Notes: generated from the letters alone by a model not told the origin. Shown: positions 19,337-28,536, counted from the first letter of the stretch. The stretch is 64,000 bases of DNA from Megasphaera paucivorans (GCF_900103535.1 NZ_FNHQ01000001.1:171268-235267); one strand, 5' to 3'. Program-made: numbers and translations.

Positions 19337-19966
19337 CTAACAATAAAACGGCATCTGTCTATGCGCATTCGTATATTTACGCCTAGGAACAATATTTGAC
19401 AAAACATCCTCTACAGCCTGTGCCATAGTATCTCCATTCGGATTATTTGCAAGTATAGTGCAACTGATTTTACATAACGCATCTTTAAATATATCAGGAA
19501 TATTAACATTATCAGTTTCTGTTTTTACGCCTGCAATAGCCGCATTATATACCATATCAAGGTCTTTCACGCCTGCATACAACTTGCCACCCACTATTTT
19601 ATACTGATGTGGAAGTGGATCTCTAATGGATTGACACGGTTCAAGCTGTACCCGATTCCATGTCCGTTCAATTGCAACAATGTCAATAAAATCATCAGGA
19701 AGGTTTATACCGGTCATCCTCATGTCTATATGCGGTACAGATGTGTTATTTGCAACATTATCTGCATCAATTTGAGCGTTAATCGTATCTTCTCTGATAT
19801 GAACAGCCTTTTCCAAAAAATCACTGTTTGCTAGTGCATAATACTGGTTTACATATCGAATACATTCATTCAGTGCTTGAATAATATCATAGTCACTGAA
19901 TTGTACAGCATTATTATCTTTTGTCTTATAACGGATAAGTTTCATTAACTCCTTAACCGATATCAT
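19337..19966 (-). CDS. Head-tail adaptor-like protein
   Basis: 209 residues from ATG 19966, overlapping the previous stop as ATGA; the longer frame would start inside that gene. It begins ISVKELMKLIRYKTKDNNAV and ALNECIRYVNQYYALANS, a helical pattern shared with podophage/siphophage adaptor proteins that detect full heads. A conserved-looking LPDDFIDIVAIERTW follows. It is probably the first ring below the portal. Confidence 0.6.
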   Translation of the reverse strand: MISVKELMKLIRYKTKDNNAVQFSDYDIIQALNECIRYVNQYYALANSDFLEKAVHIREDTINAQIDADNVANNTSVPHIDMRMTGINLPDDFIDIVAIERTWNRVQLEPCQSIRDPLPHQYKIVGGKLYAGVKDLDMVYNAAIAGVKTETDNVNIPDIFKDALCKISCTILANNPNGDTMAQAVEDVLSNIVPRRKYTNAHRQMPFYC

Positions 19967-20301
19967 AATAAAAATGCCCCCGTTCCCCGCCAATAAATAC
20001 GTTTGTGATTGACTTTGAATGCTTGATGAAGATCAAAGAACTTTTTCAAATTTCGTAAGTATGTCCGCATATCTCCCTCTTTTTGCGCCCGCCGTGCGGT
20101 AATAAGCCATGGATCAAAATTCCAAAAAGCAGGGGGAATACAGCCCATAAACATACAACGTCCGTTTTTGTCACCAAAATAACCATTTGTTGTTTCATTG
20201 TATTCCCGTACCTTATTTACCTCATCAGAACAGTCAATTTTATTTCGCAATACCACTGTGCCGTTTTTTTCGGTATGAAGGGATTGTTTTGTTACTTTCA
20301 T
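19963..20301 (-). CDS. Small phage protein of unknown function next to capsid gene
   Basis: 112 residues, rich in Arg, Lys and Trp (MGCIPPAFWNFDPWLITARR). No signal or membrane segment. It starts after the capsid gene terminator and is coupled to the adaptor by ATGA overlap. It is likely a late structural or assembly protein, but I do not recognise it. Confidence 0.55.
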   Translation of the reverse strand: MKVTKQSLHTEKNGTVVLRNKIDCSDEVNKVREYNETTNGYFGDKNGRCMFMGCIPPAFWNFDPWLITARRAQKEGDMRTYLRNLKKFFDLHQAFKVNHKRIYWRGTGAFLL

Positions 20302-20316
20302 TGCATCACCTTCTTT

Positions 20317-20355
20317 AAAAAAATAGAGACATAGAAAACAATGTTCCTATGCCTC
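20317..20355 (-). terminator. Terminator directly after the capsid gene
   Basis: On the minus strand GAGGCATAG...CTATGTCTC is followed by TATTTTTTT, 16 bp past the capsid stop. It could lower expression of the tail genes relative to capsid, or be read through by an antiterminated polymerase. Confidence 0.6.
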
Positions 20356-20370
20356 TTAATGATTAAAAAC

Positions 20371-21570
20371 TTACCGTGGAATATTGATAATAGAGCAGGA
20401 CGCTTTTGGCTGCGTACCTTGAAGTCCCATTTTTGTTTCAACAACGAACTTATCATAGGTACCAGTTTTAGGTAATCCCTGTACTTCATGGGTTTTGGTA
20501 AAGAATCGGTTGTCCCAGTACTGCATGTCAAGAATATCAATACGGTTATCCGGATAGAGCGGATGGATATTAGCATTGATAGTACCAAATGCTCCTGTAT
20601 AAGTCGTCGCCACCATACTAATGCTTTTATCTTTACTACGTTGCGTAGTAGTCTGTGCCAAAACAAGTTTATTCCAAGCCTGATATTTACGGCCAGAAAT
20701 AAACATTTCGGTAGGATTACCTCCACGACGGAACGCCATTTCCATTGCGTTATTAATATCATCCAGTGTAAAATCTGTTTTACCGTCAAGGGCAATAACA
20801 TTATTTTTTACAACAAACGGTTTTGTACCACTATCAGTAGGAATGACCTGCTGCGTTGTATCTTTTTCAATAGCACCCTGCATAGTATTATAAATCGTAA
20901 ATTTGGTGGTTGGATTCGTATCATCGGTACGGATGTAGTATACTAATCCGGATTTCAATCCTCCCGGTATTTTATCTGCCGTAAAGTACACAACATCACC
21001 CGTTTGTAAATGTAGGGTATCAGCAACAGTAAATATTCCCGTAGTAGTATCAATCGTAACCGCTTCATTTGAAAGCTGCATAAAAAATGGAACACCACCG
21101 GACCGCGCCGGAGTAGTAGCATCTCCTGCCACTTTTTTATTGCTGGTAACAAGCATATATTCAATATCTTTGGATTGTCCAAGGATAGCATCAAACTTGG
21201 CATCATCAAGATCAGAGCCATGTTCATTGTTATATGCCTTTGCCATCAGGTTTTGATCATCGGTTACATAACCGGAGTTCTGGAAACGCTGGATATTGTT
21301 GCTCATACCTTGAATGCTGCCGACTTTGCCAAAGGCATAATCTTCCATTTCAAGATGAGCATTGTCCTGAGGTGGACGAAGGCCTTTTGTCATCCAAGTA
21401 AAATCAAGTTCAGTTGCCGGTTTTGTTGTACCGAATTTCGGCAGGAACAGGGTTTGTTCCGGATCAATATTATACAGTATCGGTGTTAAATCTTCTGAAT
21501 GTCCGATTGCTTCGTAGGATACTGACTGCGAAGAGGAAGGACCAAGGTTTCTTTGTACATCTGTTGGCAT
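20371..21570 (-). CDS. Major capsid protein, SU10/DUF5309-like (HK97 fold)
   Basis: 399 residues with AAAGGAG at the start. The N-terminus (SYEAIGHSEDLTPILYNIDP, then FLPKFGTTKPATELDFTW) and the internal ALDGKTDFTLDDINNAMEMA plus MFISGRKYQAWNKL match the N4gp56/SU10-type major capsid family of podoviruses. An insertion of about 75 residues (168-245, HLQTGDVVYFTADKIPGG) looks like an added beta domain. It is preceded by a scaffold gene and portal, the usual assembly order. It builds the icosahedral shell. Confidence 0.85.
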   Translation of the reverse strand: MPTDVQRNLGPSSSQSVSYEAIGHSEDLTPILYNIDPEQTLFLPKFGTTKPATELDFTWMTKGLRPPQDNAHLEMEDYAFGKVGSIQGMSNNIQRFQNSGYVTDDQNLMAKAYNNEHGSDLDDAKFDAILGQSKDIEYMLVTSNKKVAGDATTPARSGGVPFFMQLSNEAVTIDTTTGIFTVADTLHLQTGDVVYFTADKIPGGLKSGLVYYIRTDDTNPTTKFTIYNTMQGAIEKDTTQQVIPTDSGTKPFVVKNNVIALDGKTDFTLDDINNAMEMAFRRGGNPTEMFISGRKYQAWNKLVLAQTTTQRSKDKSISMVATTYTGAFGTINANIHPLYPDNRIDILDMQYWDNRFFTKTHEVQGLPKTGTYDKFVVETKMGLQGTQPKASCSIINIPR

Positions 21571-21597
21571 TTTTATTTTCTCCTTTGTTTAAAAAAA

Positions 21598-22875
21598 TTA
21601 TTTTCGTTCTTTAGACCAAAATTTATGCAGCATGGCACGCCGATCACGGATTCCGACAGTACGTAATTTATTAAAGTCAAACGCTTTCGGCGTTGATGTT
21701 GTACCGGTTCCCGGTTTCTCAACCTTTGGAACAGGTGTTTTTTTAGGCGTAGTAGATAAATCATTTTTCTTTGCATACCAAGCAACACGACTGTCTTCAT
21801 AGTACTTTTGCAATACTTTACATTGTTGCGGGTTGATCGTACCGGCATTCATCGCATTTACGGCATCCGCAATTATATGAGCATCTTGATATGGCATTGC
21901 TTTGTAGTATGTACTCATAAACTGATTAATAGCAGCAAAGTTTTTTTCTTTTGACATGGCATCTGTAACAAAAGTCGCAATATCGTTATAAACGCTTTTC
22001 TGCGACTGCTGCGCCTGTTGTTTTTGATACTGCTGCATTTGCACACCGTTAATAAGCTGCTGCCTATTCCATTCAAGAGCTGTTTGATATTGACTGATTT
22101 TTTCCTTTTCATTTGCATCATCAGAATATTCAGCAATTTCAAGATCCTTTGCAGTAAGCCCCAACTGTTTTAATGCAGCATCTTTAGCCATAGTATCAAT
22201 CTTGGCATATAATTGTTTTTGCTGCTCCACCGCCTGTTTCTGCTGTTGCTGTTTCAATTGTGCCTGCTGCGTCTGCATCATTTGCTGCTGTTGCGTTTGT
22301 TGTGATTTATACTGATTGTACTGATAGAGATATTGAGGTGGAATACGCCCTTCATTAACATTTCCCATCTGGATTGCCATATTTAACTGTTCAAGAGTAT
22401 ATGGCTGGGTATTAATGAGTGGTTCCGTATTGGTCGACTTAACCTCTGTATCCTTTGTATCAGACGGTTTCTCCTCTGATGTATCGTCCGGTTTATCGGC
22501 TACAGTAGCTTCATTGGATTCCTTTTGGGTTTCCGTTGCTGTTTCTTCCTCTATTGATGATGTTTCTTTATCACCTTCGCCGGTAACCTCCGCCGGTTTT
22601 GCTGCCGATTGTTCTTCTTGTGCTGCATCATCAGTAGAATGCGTTGGTTCCGCAGCACTCGTAATAATTCGACGATGCCCTGAACGATCAATATAAAGCT
22701 TTACCTGTTGAGCTGGTTTTTCCTCAGACACTGGTGTAGATGTTTGTTTTGGTGACGCAGCTGGTTCATTACTAGGCGTTCCTGATGCCGGGGTTCCTGC
22801 GGGGGCGCCCGTGGTAGTGGATGGAGTTGCTTCTCCACCTTCTGCAAATCGTTGTAAATTAAAATCAAATTTCAC
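21598..22875 (-). CDS. Scaffolding protein
   Basis: 425 residues from a GTG at 22875 (GGAAGGAG upstream; KFDFNLQRFAEGG is the classic opening). Residues 15-160 are acidic and low complexity. Residues 185-300 are a Gln-rich coiled coil (QQQMMQTQQAQLKQQQQKQ), and the C-terminus is basic. This acidic-coil-basic layout, immediately before the capsid gene, is characteristic of procapsid scaffolds. It should be expelled or processed after shell assembly. Confidence 0.8.
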   Translation of the reverse strand: MKFDFNLQRFAEGGEATPSTTTGAPAGTPASGTPSNEPAASPKQTSTPVSEEKPAQQVKLYIDRSGHRRIITSAAEPTHSTDDAAQEEQSAAKPAEVTGEGDKETSSIEEETATETQKESNEATVADKPDDTSEEKPSDTKDTEVKSTNTEPLINTQPYTLEQLNMAIQMGNVNEGRIPPQYLYQYNQYKSQQTQQQQMMQTQQAQLKQQQQKQAVEQQKQLYAKIDTMAKDAALKQLGLTAKDLEIAEYSDDANEKEKISQYQTALEWNRQQLINGVQMQQYQKQQAQQSQKSVYNDIATFVTDAMSKEKNFAAINQFMSTYYKAMPYQDAHIIADAVNAMNAGTINPQQCKVLQKYYEDSRVAWYAKKNDLSTTPKKTPVPKVEKPGTGTTSTPKAFDFNKLRTVGIRDRRAMLHKFWSKERK

Positions 22876-22902
22876 CTGTTTTTCTCCTTCCCATAATAAA
22901 AT

Positions 22903-23166
22903 CTAGTCCGCATCATTTTTCTTGCTTTTGGCAAGTTTTATAATGCTCATCATATAATTATAAAAAGCAATTGCTGTCCTATATTGTGCCTGCAATTGCT
23001 CTGGATACTGTACTTTAGGAAACAGATTAAGAGCTTCCCGTTCTTGAATTTTCATAAAATCATCAAGAAAGTTTTTAAGATTGTCCGCTTGTTGTCCCTG
23101 TTGGAGAAGTCCCGCCAGATATTGTTTGCGGCTGTTGCTGTCCTTGTATGCTTGGCCCTGCCCCAC
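22903..23166 (-). CDS. Small helical protein between portal and scaffold (start uncertain)
   Basis: The frame ends at 22903 with a Lys-rich helical C-terminus (FYNYMMSIIKLAKSKKNDAD). I place the start tentatively at the GTG at 23166. A longer frame to 23274 would overlap the portal gene by 200 bp, and a later ATG at 23055 lacks a ribosome site. It is a late gene of unknown role, perhaps a scaffold or portal accessory. Confidence 0.45.
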   Translation of the reverse strand: MGQGQAYKDSNSRKQYLAGLLQQGQQADNLKNFLDDFMKIQEREALNLFPKVQYPEQLQAQYRTAIAFYNYMMSIIKLAKSKKNDAD

Positions 23167-25414
23167 TGTTTTGTCCCGTAGGTGTTCCAAGCGGGTTTTG
23201 AATTGTTCCAACACGTTTAAGCAACTCCTTTTCTGCGATATCCATTGGTGTAACATTCGTCGCTGCATTGGCATTCATAATCTGCATTTGTGTATTAGGC
23301 GGTAAATCGTCTAAATTTGCCCTGACTGATGGTGTCTGTGCAACTGCAAGTTTGCCTTCATTCTTCATCTGTTCAACGGCAAGCTGTGCTTCTAATTGCG
23401 CTTGGTATTTAATTGCCGCCAGTTGAACAGCCTGTTGTTGTACTTGTTGCTGCTGCTGTTTAGCTTCATCACTTGAAGGATCAAGCAGAATACCTGATGT
23501 ATTTTTCAATCCCATTTCTTCCAATAGTGCCGACCCTGCCTCATAATATGAGTTTGGTGTAGCAACGCCTTGTGCGCCAAGTGTCGGAAATACATTTGCA
23601 AGAAGAGCCATATACGACTGTATCCTTGCTTCCTTTGTTCCTGCGCCATCGCCAACATTAATTACTAAGTCAACATCCATATCCATATCACTGTTGCTAA
23701 TAGATAAGTTCTGCCCTTTATAAGGAAAAGTCTGTACCGGTTCGCCATACTTTTGATTAAGCAGAATAAGGAAACGCACCATCGGAATAATCCAACTTTC
23801 AGCTATCAGCCGTGCCATAAGTTTAATACGTTTATCACTTTGTCCAAGAATAGCAGTAAGCCCCGTAGCTGTTTTATTCAAACTATTAGCATCAAGACCT
23901 TGATTATACTTTGTACTGCCTGAACGATTTTCTACTTCCGTTTCAGCGTATTCAATCATTGACATTGCCATTTCGGATATCTGGTATTGCGGTACACTAT
24001 ATATAACGGTTGATGGATCATCCTTTGTTGGTACATATTCTTCACCGGCAAACAAAGCATCTGCATCAATTTTGGAATAGTTGATAAAACTCTGCCTGTC
24101 ATTATTCTTAGCAACGTTAATAATAATTTGCCGTATGAGTGCCGTTTTAAGATCCTGTAACGGTTCAAGTTGTTCTGCAAATCCTTCTTCCGGAAAAATA
24201 CGACGGTTATCCCGTGTGGCTGAAATGGTAAAGAAAGGGGCAATGCCAAACTCATTTGTCTGAATAGACAATGGCGTATCTCCTACACAATGTACAATCA
24301 AATATTCATAAATACCATCATCGTTATAATCTACTTTAAGATAGCATTCATATAATTCCACATCTTTACTAGCATTATCACTGTCTGTGGCCTGCATCTT
24401 TGGTTGTGTTAATACTGGATTATTGTATATATCGGCAGCTGTATAAGTTGTATCTCCCGTTTTTTCTAATGCTTCATCAACATTTTTAAAGTCGCCGTCC
24501 GCTTCTTTCCGTTTGAGATAATCACCTTTGACAATCTTACGATGAGCAACAAACTTGCACTGCTGAATACTGGATTCTTCCGGCGTAAATCTTAATTCTG
24601 TCGGCGGAACATACTCAACAACCGGATAATTGGAGATAAGCTTTACATGATCAAATTCGACTTTATACAGATCATCTGCATCTTTGATCGAAGATATATC
24701 GGTAATCTCAATGTCACCGCTTAAAGTCGCTTCCGTCAGCATGATTGCAGTCTGCACGTCGGCAATATTAAACATCATTTTATAATGGTCACGCTTTTCT
24801 TCTCGCTTCCACCAACATTTTGATACTCCAAGATTTAAACCTAAACCATCAGTCACAACATCATTGATTAATGATGTATAGTTGTTTTTACGTGTGAGCT
24901 GATACTCTATCAACCGCTGCAATGTTGTTGCTGTATCATCATTTTCAATGGTATTGCCCGCAATCGTAACAGGACTTTCACTACCCGTAAAAACTTCTAC
25001 TAATGATGGCTTAATCCAGTCAATTACATTAGCAATATCATAGGAGACAAATTTACTGCGCTCTGATAACTGCGGGAATTTTTCCTTATACAGTTTTTGA
25101 TCAGCCTTAACTAACCGTTGACGATCAATTAATTTCGGTTCTACAACAGATTCATAGTATTCCTTTGATACCGCTATCCCATCTTTTACAGAGGTCATAA
25201 TCTTGTCAATTTCATCTTGTGAAAGCGTATCAAGTGACACTGGTTCATCTGTTGGTTCCGCTTGCTGCATCAACCAGTCAGATAATGACGGCTGCTGTCC
25301 TTGTCCAAATAAGCTTTGCGGCATTTGTGGCGGTGTATCTGATTGCATTTGCATAGGAATCAATCCTTGTGCTTGGTCACCGGCCTGCGCTATCGAATTA
25401 TTAATATCTTCCAT
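23075..25414 (-). CDS. Portal protein (podophage, P22-like size)
   Basis: 779 residues from ATG 25414 (AAGGTGG 9 nt upstream; the upstream frame runs into the tRNA). It has the usual order: helical wing, IANVIDWIKPSLVEVFTGSE, the clip/stem region ending in PLQDLKTALIRQIIINVAKN and NQGLDANSLNKTATGLTAIL, then a long Gln-rich coiled coil (640-780) that would form a barrel into the head. The length and barrel fit podophage portals. It is the dodecameric DNA channel and docking site for the terminase. Confidence 0.88.
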   Translation of the reverse strand: MEDINNSIAQAGDQAQGLIPMQMQSDTPPQMPQSLFGQGQQPSLSDWLMQQAEPTDEPVSLDTLSQDEIDKIMTSVKDGIAVSKEYYESVVEPKLIDRQRLVKADQKLYKEKFPQLSERSKFVSYDIANVIDWIKPSLVEVFTGSESPVTIAGNTIENDDTATTLQRLIEYQLTRKNNYTSLINDVVTDGLGLNLGVSKCWWKREEKRDHYKMMFNIADVQTAIMLTEATLSGDIEITDISSIKDADDLYKVEFDHVKLISNYPVVEYVPPTELRFTPEESSIQQCKFVAHRKIVKGDYLKRKEADGDFKNVDEALEKTGDTTYTAADIYNNPVLTQPKMQATDSDNASKDVELYECYLKVDYNDDGIYEYLIVHCVGDTPLSIQTNEFGIAPFFTISATRDNRRIFPEEGFAEQLEPLQDLKTALIRQIIINVAKNNDRQSFINYSKIDADALFAGEEYVPTKDDPSTVIYSVPQYQISEMAMSMIEYAETEVENRSGSTKYNQGLDANSLNKTATGLTAILGQSDKRIKLMARLIAESWIIPMVRFLILLNQKYGEPVQTFPYKGQNLSISNSDMDMDVDLVINVGDGAGTKEARIQSYMALLANVFPTLGAQGVATPNSYYEAGSALLEEMGLKNTSGILLDPSSDEAKQQQQQVQQQAVQLAAIKYQAQLEAQLAVEQMKNEGKLAVAQTPSVRANLDDLPPNTQMQIMNANAATNVTPMDIAEKELLKRVGTIQNPLGTPTGQNSGAGPSIQGQQQPQTISGGTSPTGTTSGQS

Positions 25415-25449
25415 ACTTTCACCACCTTTCATTAAGATTTCGTAGTACA

Positions 25450-25537
25450 TGGCGGAAAGGATGGGATTTGAACCCATGGAGCAATTCGCTCTCTTGCTTT
25501 CAAAACAAGTACCTTAAACCAACTCGGTCACCTTTCC
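25450..25537 (-). tRNA. tRNA-Ser(UGA), CCA encoded
   Basis: On the minus strand the acceptor GGAAAGG (25531-25537) pairs with CCTTTCC (25454-25460), followed by G and an encoded CCA (25450-25452). The anticodon stem-loop is CTTGT-TTTGAAA-GCAAG with anticodon TGA. A long variable arm (AGAGCGAATTGCTC) and GGGTTCAAATCCC T-arm identify serine. It lies inside the late operon between the Tad2-like gene and portal, so it is a phage-carried tRNA rather than the integration site. Confidence 0.92.
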
Positions 25538-25539
25538 AC

Positions 25540-25568
25540 AAAAAAGGACAGTGTGTATGCCACTGCCC
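25540..25568 (-). terminator. Terminator just upstream of tRNA-Ser
   Basis: Minus-strand GGGCAGTG-GCATACA-CACTGTCC followed by TTTTTTG, ending 2 bp before the tRNA. It would stop terminase-proximal transcription ahead of the tRNA and portal. The 110 bp between it and the Tad2-like stop (25569-25680) holds no gene I can see. Confidence 0.7.
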
Positions 25569-25680
25569 CTATATCGGCACGTTAAATACCGTCTACTGTA
25601 TCAACGTACATACCATGCGTTAATATCTCGACAGGCTAAACCGTTACCAAATGTTTATATGAATAAGGTATTGCTATAAT

Positions 25681-26130
25681 TTATTTTGCAAATTGCCAAT
25701 CATCTGCTAACATGTCTGCTTGACTTGCAAGCCAGCCTAATTGGATACCAGATGTTCCTACAAATGCTATAGCCTTATTACCCATTTGATCATGATTTAC
25801 ATTCTGCATTTTATTATCTGGATTCATATAACTTACGTGAGTAGCAAGTTCAATATACTGTCCTTTACCATTCCAACCTTTACGACAAACTTTCTTTCCA
25901 AGTTTTACCGCTTCAATAGCAAATCCAAAAGTCATACCATTTGTTTTTTTATATGCATTTTCAAACGCATCTCTTGGCGACCATGATTGATAACCACCTT
26001 CATATTCAACTAAATATCCATTGGCATTGTTATCTTCACCACTTGCAACGGGATGTCCAAGATGTTTTTCTGCATTTCCTTTTGTCATGTGTTCACCATG
26101 AACGATTTTCGTTCCAATATACTGTTCCAT
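25681..26130 (-). CDS. tad2: DUF2829 / Tad2-like anti-Thoeris protein
   Basis: 149 residues. The C-terminal half is a DUF2829 domain (MTFGFAIEAVKLGKKVCRKG, WNGKGQYIEL, and the ending GWLASQADMLADDWQ). Tad2 proteins of this family neutralise the Thoeris defence by sequestering its cyclic-ADP-ribose-type signal. The N-terminal half (QYIGTKIVHGEHMTKGNAEK, GYLVEYEGGYQSWSP) is a second small domain common in phage proteins of this kind. It lies in the late operon between terminase and portal. The anti-defence role is inferred from the family. Confidence 0.82.
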   Translation of the reverse strand: MEQYIGTKIVHGEHMTKGNAEKHLGHPVASGEDNNANGYLVEYEGGYQSWSPRDAFENAYKKTNGMTFGFAIEAVKLGKKVCRKGWNGKGQYIELATHVSYMNPDNKMQNVNHDQMGNKAIAFVGTSGIQLGWLASQADMLADDWQFAK

Positions 26131-26556
26131 TTATTTATCCTCCTTAAAATTAATAAACCATTCTCTCTGTAAATTATATTTTGCCATAATTAGACTCTTT
26201 GCCATTTGTTCCAGTAACATGTGTTCCGTCTGCATTAGGGATACTTCTTCATAAGAAGGATTTGATGCATCAACTAAATTATATTTAAGGTGTAATAATT
26301 CATGCACTAAAATAAGTTCCTGACAGAATTTAGATATGCGGCTTTTAGCATCATCATCTGGAATGCAAATACTAATAACAGATGCCTTATTGGTTATTTG
26401 AAATGTGTTATGACCTGCATCATCATCCGTCATTTGAATACGTGGCAACAGATTTAATTTGATAATCCAATCATCTAAAAACAATCTATTCTGCCATTCA
26501 TGTAAACAGTCATAGGCTTGCTTAATTGATGTGAATTCTATAATAGGCTCTGTCAT
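26131..26556 (-). CDS. Small HExxH metallopeptidase-like phage protein
   Basis: 141 residues. The motif LVHELLHLKYN (about 94-104) has the HExxH zinc signature, and a later conserved-looking QTEHMLLEQMAKSLIMAKYN helix could supply the third ligand (Glu/His). It resembles SprT/ImmA-like phage peptidases, without their zinc ribbon. Its neighbour downstream is the Tad2-like gene, directly abutting. The substrate is unknown. Confidence 0.6.
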   Translation of the reverse strand: MTEPIIEFTSIKQAYDCLHEWQNRLFLDDWIIKLNLLPRIQMTDDDAGHNTFQITNKASVISICIPDDDAKSRISKFCQELILVHELLHLKYNLVDASNPSYEEVSLMQTEHMLLEQMAKSLIMAKYNLQREWFINFKEDK

Positions 26557-26559
26557 TTT

Positions 26560-26730
26560 TTATTTTCCCCTGACTTTATTCAATGCCGGATTTTTTCGTC
26601 TGGCGCCTGCCGATGCCCTGCGGGTACCAGAGGCAAGTTCTGCGGATGCCGTTTTCAATGATACTCCTTGACGTTGTGCAATGAGCACAGCATTGTTCTT
26701 AAATCCTTTTACTTTTTTACGTTTCGCCAT
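26560..26730 (-). CDS. Small basic protein, 56 residues
   Basis: Starts MAKRKKVKGFKNNAVLIAQR with AAGGAG upstream and ends KNPALNKVRGK. It is very rich in Lys, Arg and Ala (GTRRASAGARRKNPA), suggesting nucleic acid contact, perhaps in the virion. It lies between terminase and the HExxH gene, in the same operon. Confidence 0.6.
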   Translation of the reverse strand: MAKRKKVKGFKNNAVLIAQRQGVSLKTASAELASGTRRASAGARRKNPALNKVRGK

Positions 26731-26743
26731 AATTCATTACTCC

Positions 26744-26893
26744 TTATTTACTGGGTTCGGTATTCTGTTGAGTACCTTCATTGGCTGTAGCTGTGGATTT
26801 CCCTGATTCGTTACTATCCATACTTTCTTTTAAAGCAGCTACATCTTTTACTAAACCATCAATAATTTTTTCATCTTCTTCGCGTGTACGCAT
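26744..26893 (-). CDS. Small acidic protein, 49 residues
   Basis: ATG 26893 with a strong GGAGGTGATGATT site, 24 bp after the terminase stop. The sequence begins MRTREEDEKIIDGLVKDVAA and has a Ser/Thr/Asn-rich tail. It is predicted to be a short coiled coil. Function unknown. Confidence 0.55.
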   Translation of the reverse strand: MRTREEDEKIIDGLVKDVAALKESMDSNESGKSTATANEGTQQNTEPSK

Positions 26894-26917
26894 AATCATC
26901 ACCTCCTTACATAATAT

Positions 26918-28429
26918 TTACATACAACCGGCTTTACGTACCCGGCCACGGCTTTTAGCTTTCCATTCATCAAAACAATTGGTATTCTTTTGGCCATACA
27001 TCTTCGCACATAGATATCCGATACAGTCCATTAAATGACTGTAGTCATTCTTTTCCGGTTCATCTAAGATACGATTTGCAACAACCTTACGATGATAACC
27101 GCCTTGGAATCCTTCAATAATCCTTGTACACGATGGATCAATCAACATCATTGGCTGTCCATCTGATGTAAGTGTCGTTAGGTAATACCTCACCGCTTCA
27201 CTCCGTGCTGTTTGTGTAATAGCCCCCGGCGATACATAGATACCAAATTCATTCTGCAATAATTCATTGGCCGTCTTTTCATCTGCCTGTGAGCGTTGGT
27301 TTCCTGCCGGATCACCGGTATCATTTGCGGCATAGCCTGAATAAAATGTCCCCATTTCTGCCCGTACTGCTTTAGCATGATTTCTCATTCCACAATCAAA
27401 TGACTGCAATTCATCCAGTATTAACAACTGACCTTTTGCCGTCTGCTGCGCTATTAATGTCGCCGGTGTAAGTCCATAGTCCCATGTCCGTTCTAATGGC
27501 CGTCCTTCCAACGGTTTCAATGGTTCTTTAGCTACATGACGTTCATAGGAAAATTCTGGGTAATACTTCGGATTAATGGACACATTCCAATTGATTTCAT
27601 ATTCACGTTCCCAGCCTTCAGTTGTTGCACCGGCTTTTTCATTAGCGATCCATACAGGATCACGCTTTATCGGATCAGCCGTATAATGGATACGTGCAAT
27701 ATAAGCACCATTTCTACGATATTCATGAACACCTGTTAAATCATCATGTGATTCCAGTTCCTTATCATCTGACTGTTCATTAATTTTCCCTGTAACTAAC
27801 CGTTTAAAAAAGCCCGGATTAGCCGAGCTGTCCACGATAATTTTCCCTCCGCCTTGGATAACAGGCCGGAAACTGTTCCATGTGCTTTCTGCCTTTTCCC
27901 AGAATGCCATTTCAGTAGCATACAAAATAGAGGCTGTATACTGCCGTAACTGGTCTGGTCCTTCAGCGATGGCCATAAATGTAGTACCATTGTCGAATTG
28001 GATGTATCCATAGCCGAGCTTATCTTTCGTTGCCCGGATAATCTGTGGCCATGAATGATGCATCGGTAAATGATGGTACATAAATAATAATCGGTCATCA
28101 CTCATAAGATATGTGCTGTCTTCAAACTTCTTAGATTGAATGAATATAGCAAGATTCGGATTAAACATTGCTGCATATAATAAATTAGCCAGGCATCTCC
28201 AAGTCATCATCATCCGGCGACTCTTCGGGAATATACTTATTTTTTCTCCTGTAATAATCTTATCAACACGTTTGAGATAATCCTTCTCCGGAAAGTGTTT
28301 TACTTTTCCTTCATCTGCTTCATCTCGTGTCAAACAACATTCTTGGATAAAAGCCGTCTTGTTATGCTTCCATTCTCGCCATTCAAGCAGTTGCAGCAGT
28401 TCATTTTTTTCCTTTTTAGTTAGTGCCAT
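26918..28429 (-). CDS. terL: Terminase large subunit
   Basis: 503 residues from ATG 28429 (GTGGTGG upstream). The N-terminal ATPase has a Walker A-like SIFPKSRRMMMTW, then AIFIQSKKFED and a Walker B region ASILYATEMAFWEKAEST. The C-terminal nuclease half shows TWDYGLTPATLIAQQ and ILDELQSFDCG, with ANDTGDPAGNQ and DYSHLMDCIGYL supplying acidic metal ligands. It cuts and pumps DNA into the procapsid through the portal. It sits after the small subunit as usual. Confidence 0.92.
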   Translation of the reverse strand: MALTKKEKNELLQLLEWREWKHNKTAFIQECCLTRDEADEGKVKHFPEKDYLKRVDKIITGEKISIFPKSRRMMMTWRCLANLLYAAMFNPNLAIFIQSKKFEDSTYLMSDDRLLFMYHHLPMHHSWPQIIRATKDKLGYGYIQFDNGTTFMAIAEGPDQLRQYTASILYATEMAFWEKAESTWNSFRPVIQGGGKIIVDSSANPGFFKRLVTGKINEQSDDKELESHDDLTGVHEYRRNGAYIARIHYTADPIKRDPVWIANEKAGATTEGWEREYEINWNVSINPKYYPEFSYERHVAKEPLKPLEGRPLERTWDYGLTPATLIAQQTAKGQLLILDELQSFDCGMRNHAKAVRAEMGTFYSGYAANDTGDPAGNQRSQADEKTANELLQNEFGIYVSPGAITQTARSEAVRYYLTTLTSDGQPMMLIDPSCTRIIEGFQGGYHRKVVANRILDEPEKNDYSHLMDCIGYLCAKMYGQKNTNCFDEWKAKSRGRVRKAGCM

Positions 28430-28536
28430 CAAAACCACCACTTTGTATAAACACAAAACGGAACTGACAACTTTATGTTATCAATCCCGTTATACTAGGT
28501 ATATTAATGTATAAACATACAACAATCACAAAAATA

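Noticed and set aside
20298-20801. Open frame of 167 codons inside the capsid gene region
   Set aside because: It lies out of frame within the capsid gene, has no ribosome site and an implausible basic, low-diversity composition.
22195-22320. Trinucleotide (CTG/TTG) expansion
   Set aside because: Explained by the poly-Gln coiled coil of the scaffold; units are irregular.
25450-25537. tRNA-Ser as integration site of the prophage
   Set aside because: It is complete, lies in the middle of the late operon and has no partial copy in the window; the tRNA-Lys core at 51,660 next to the integrase fits better.
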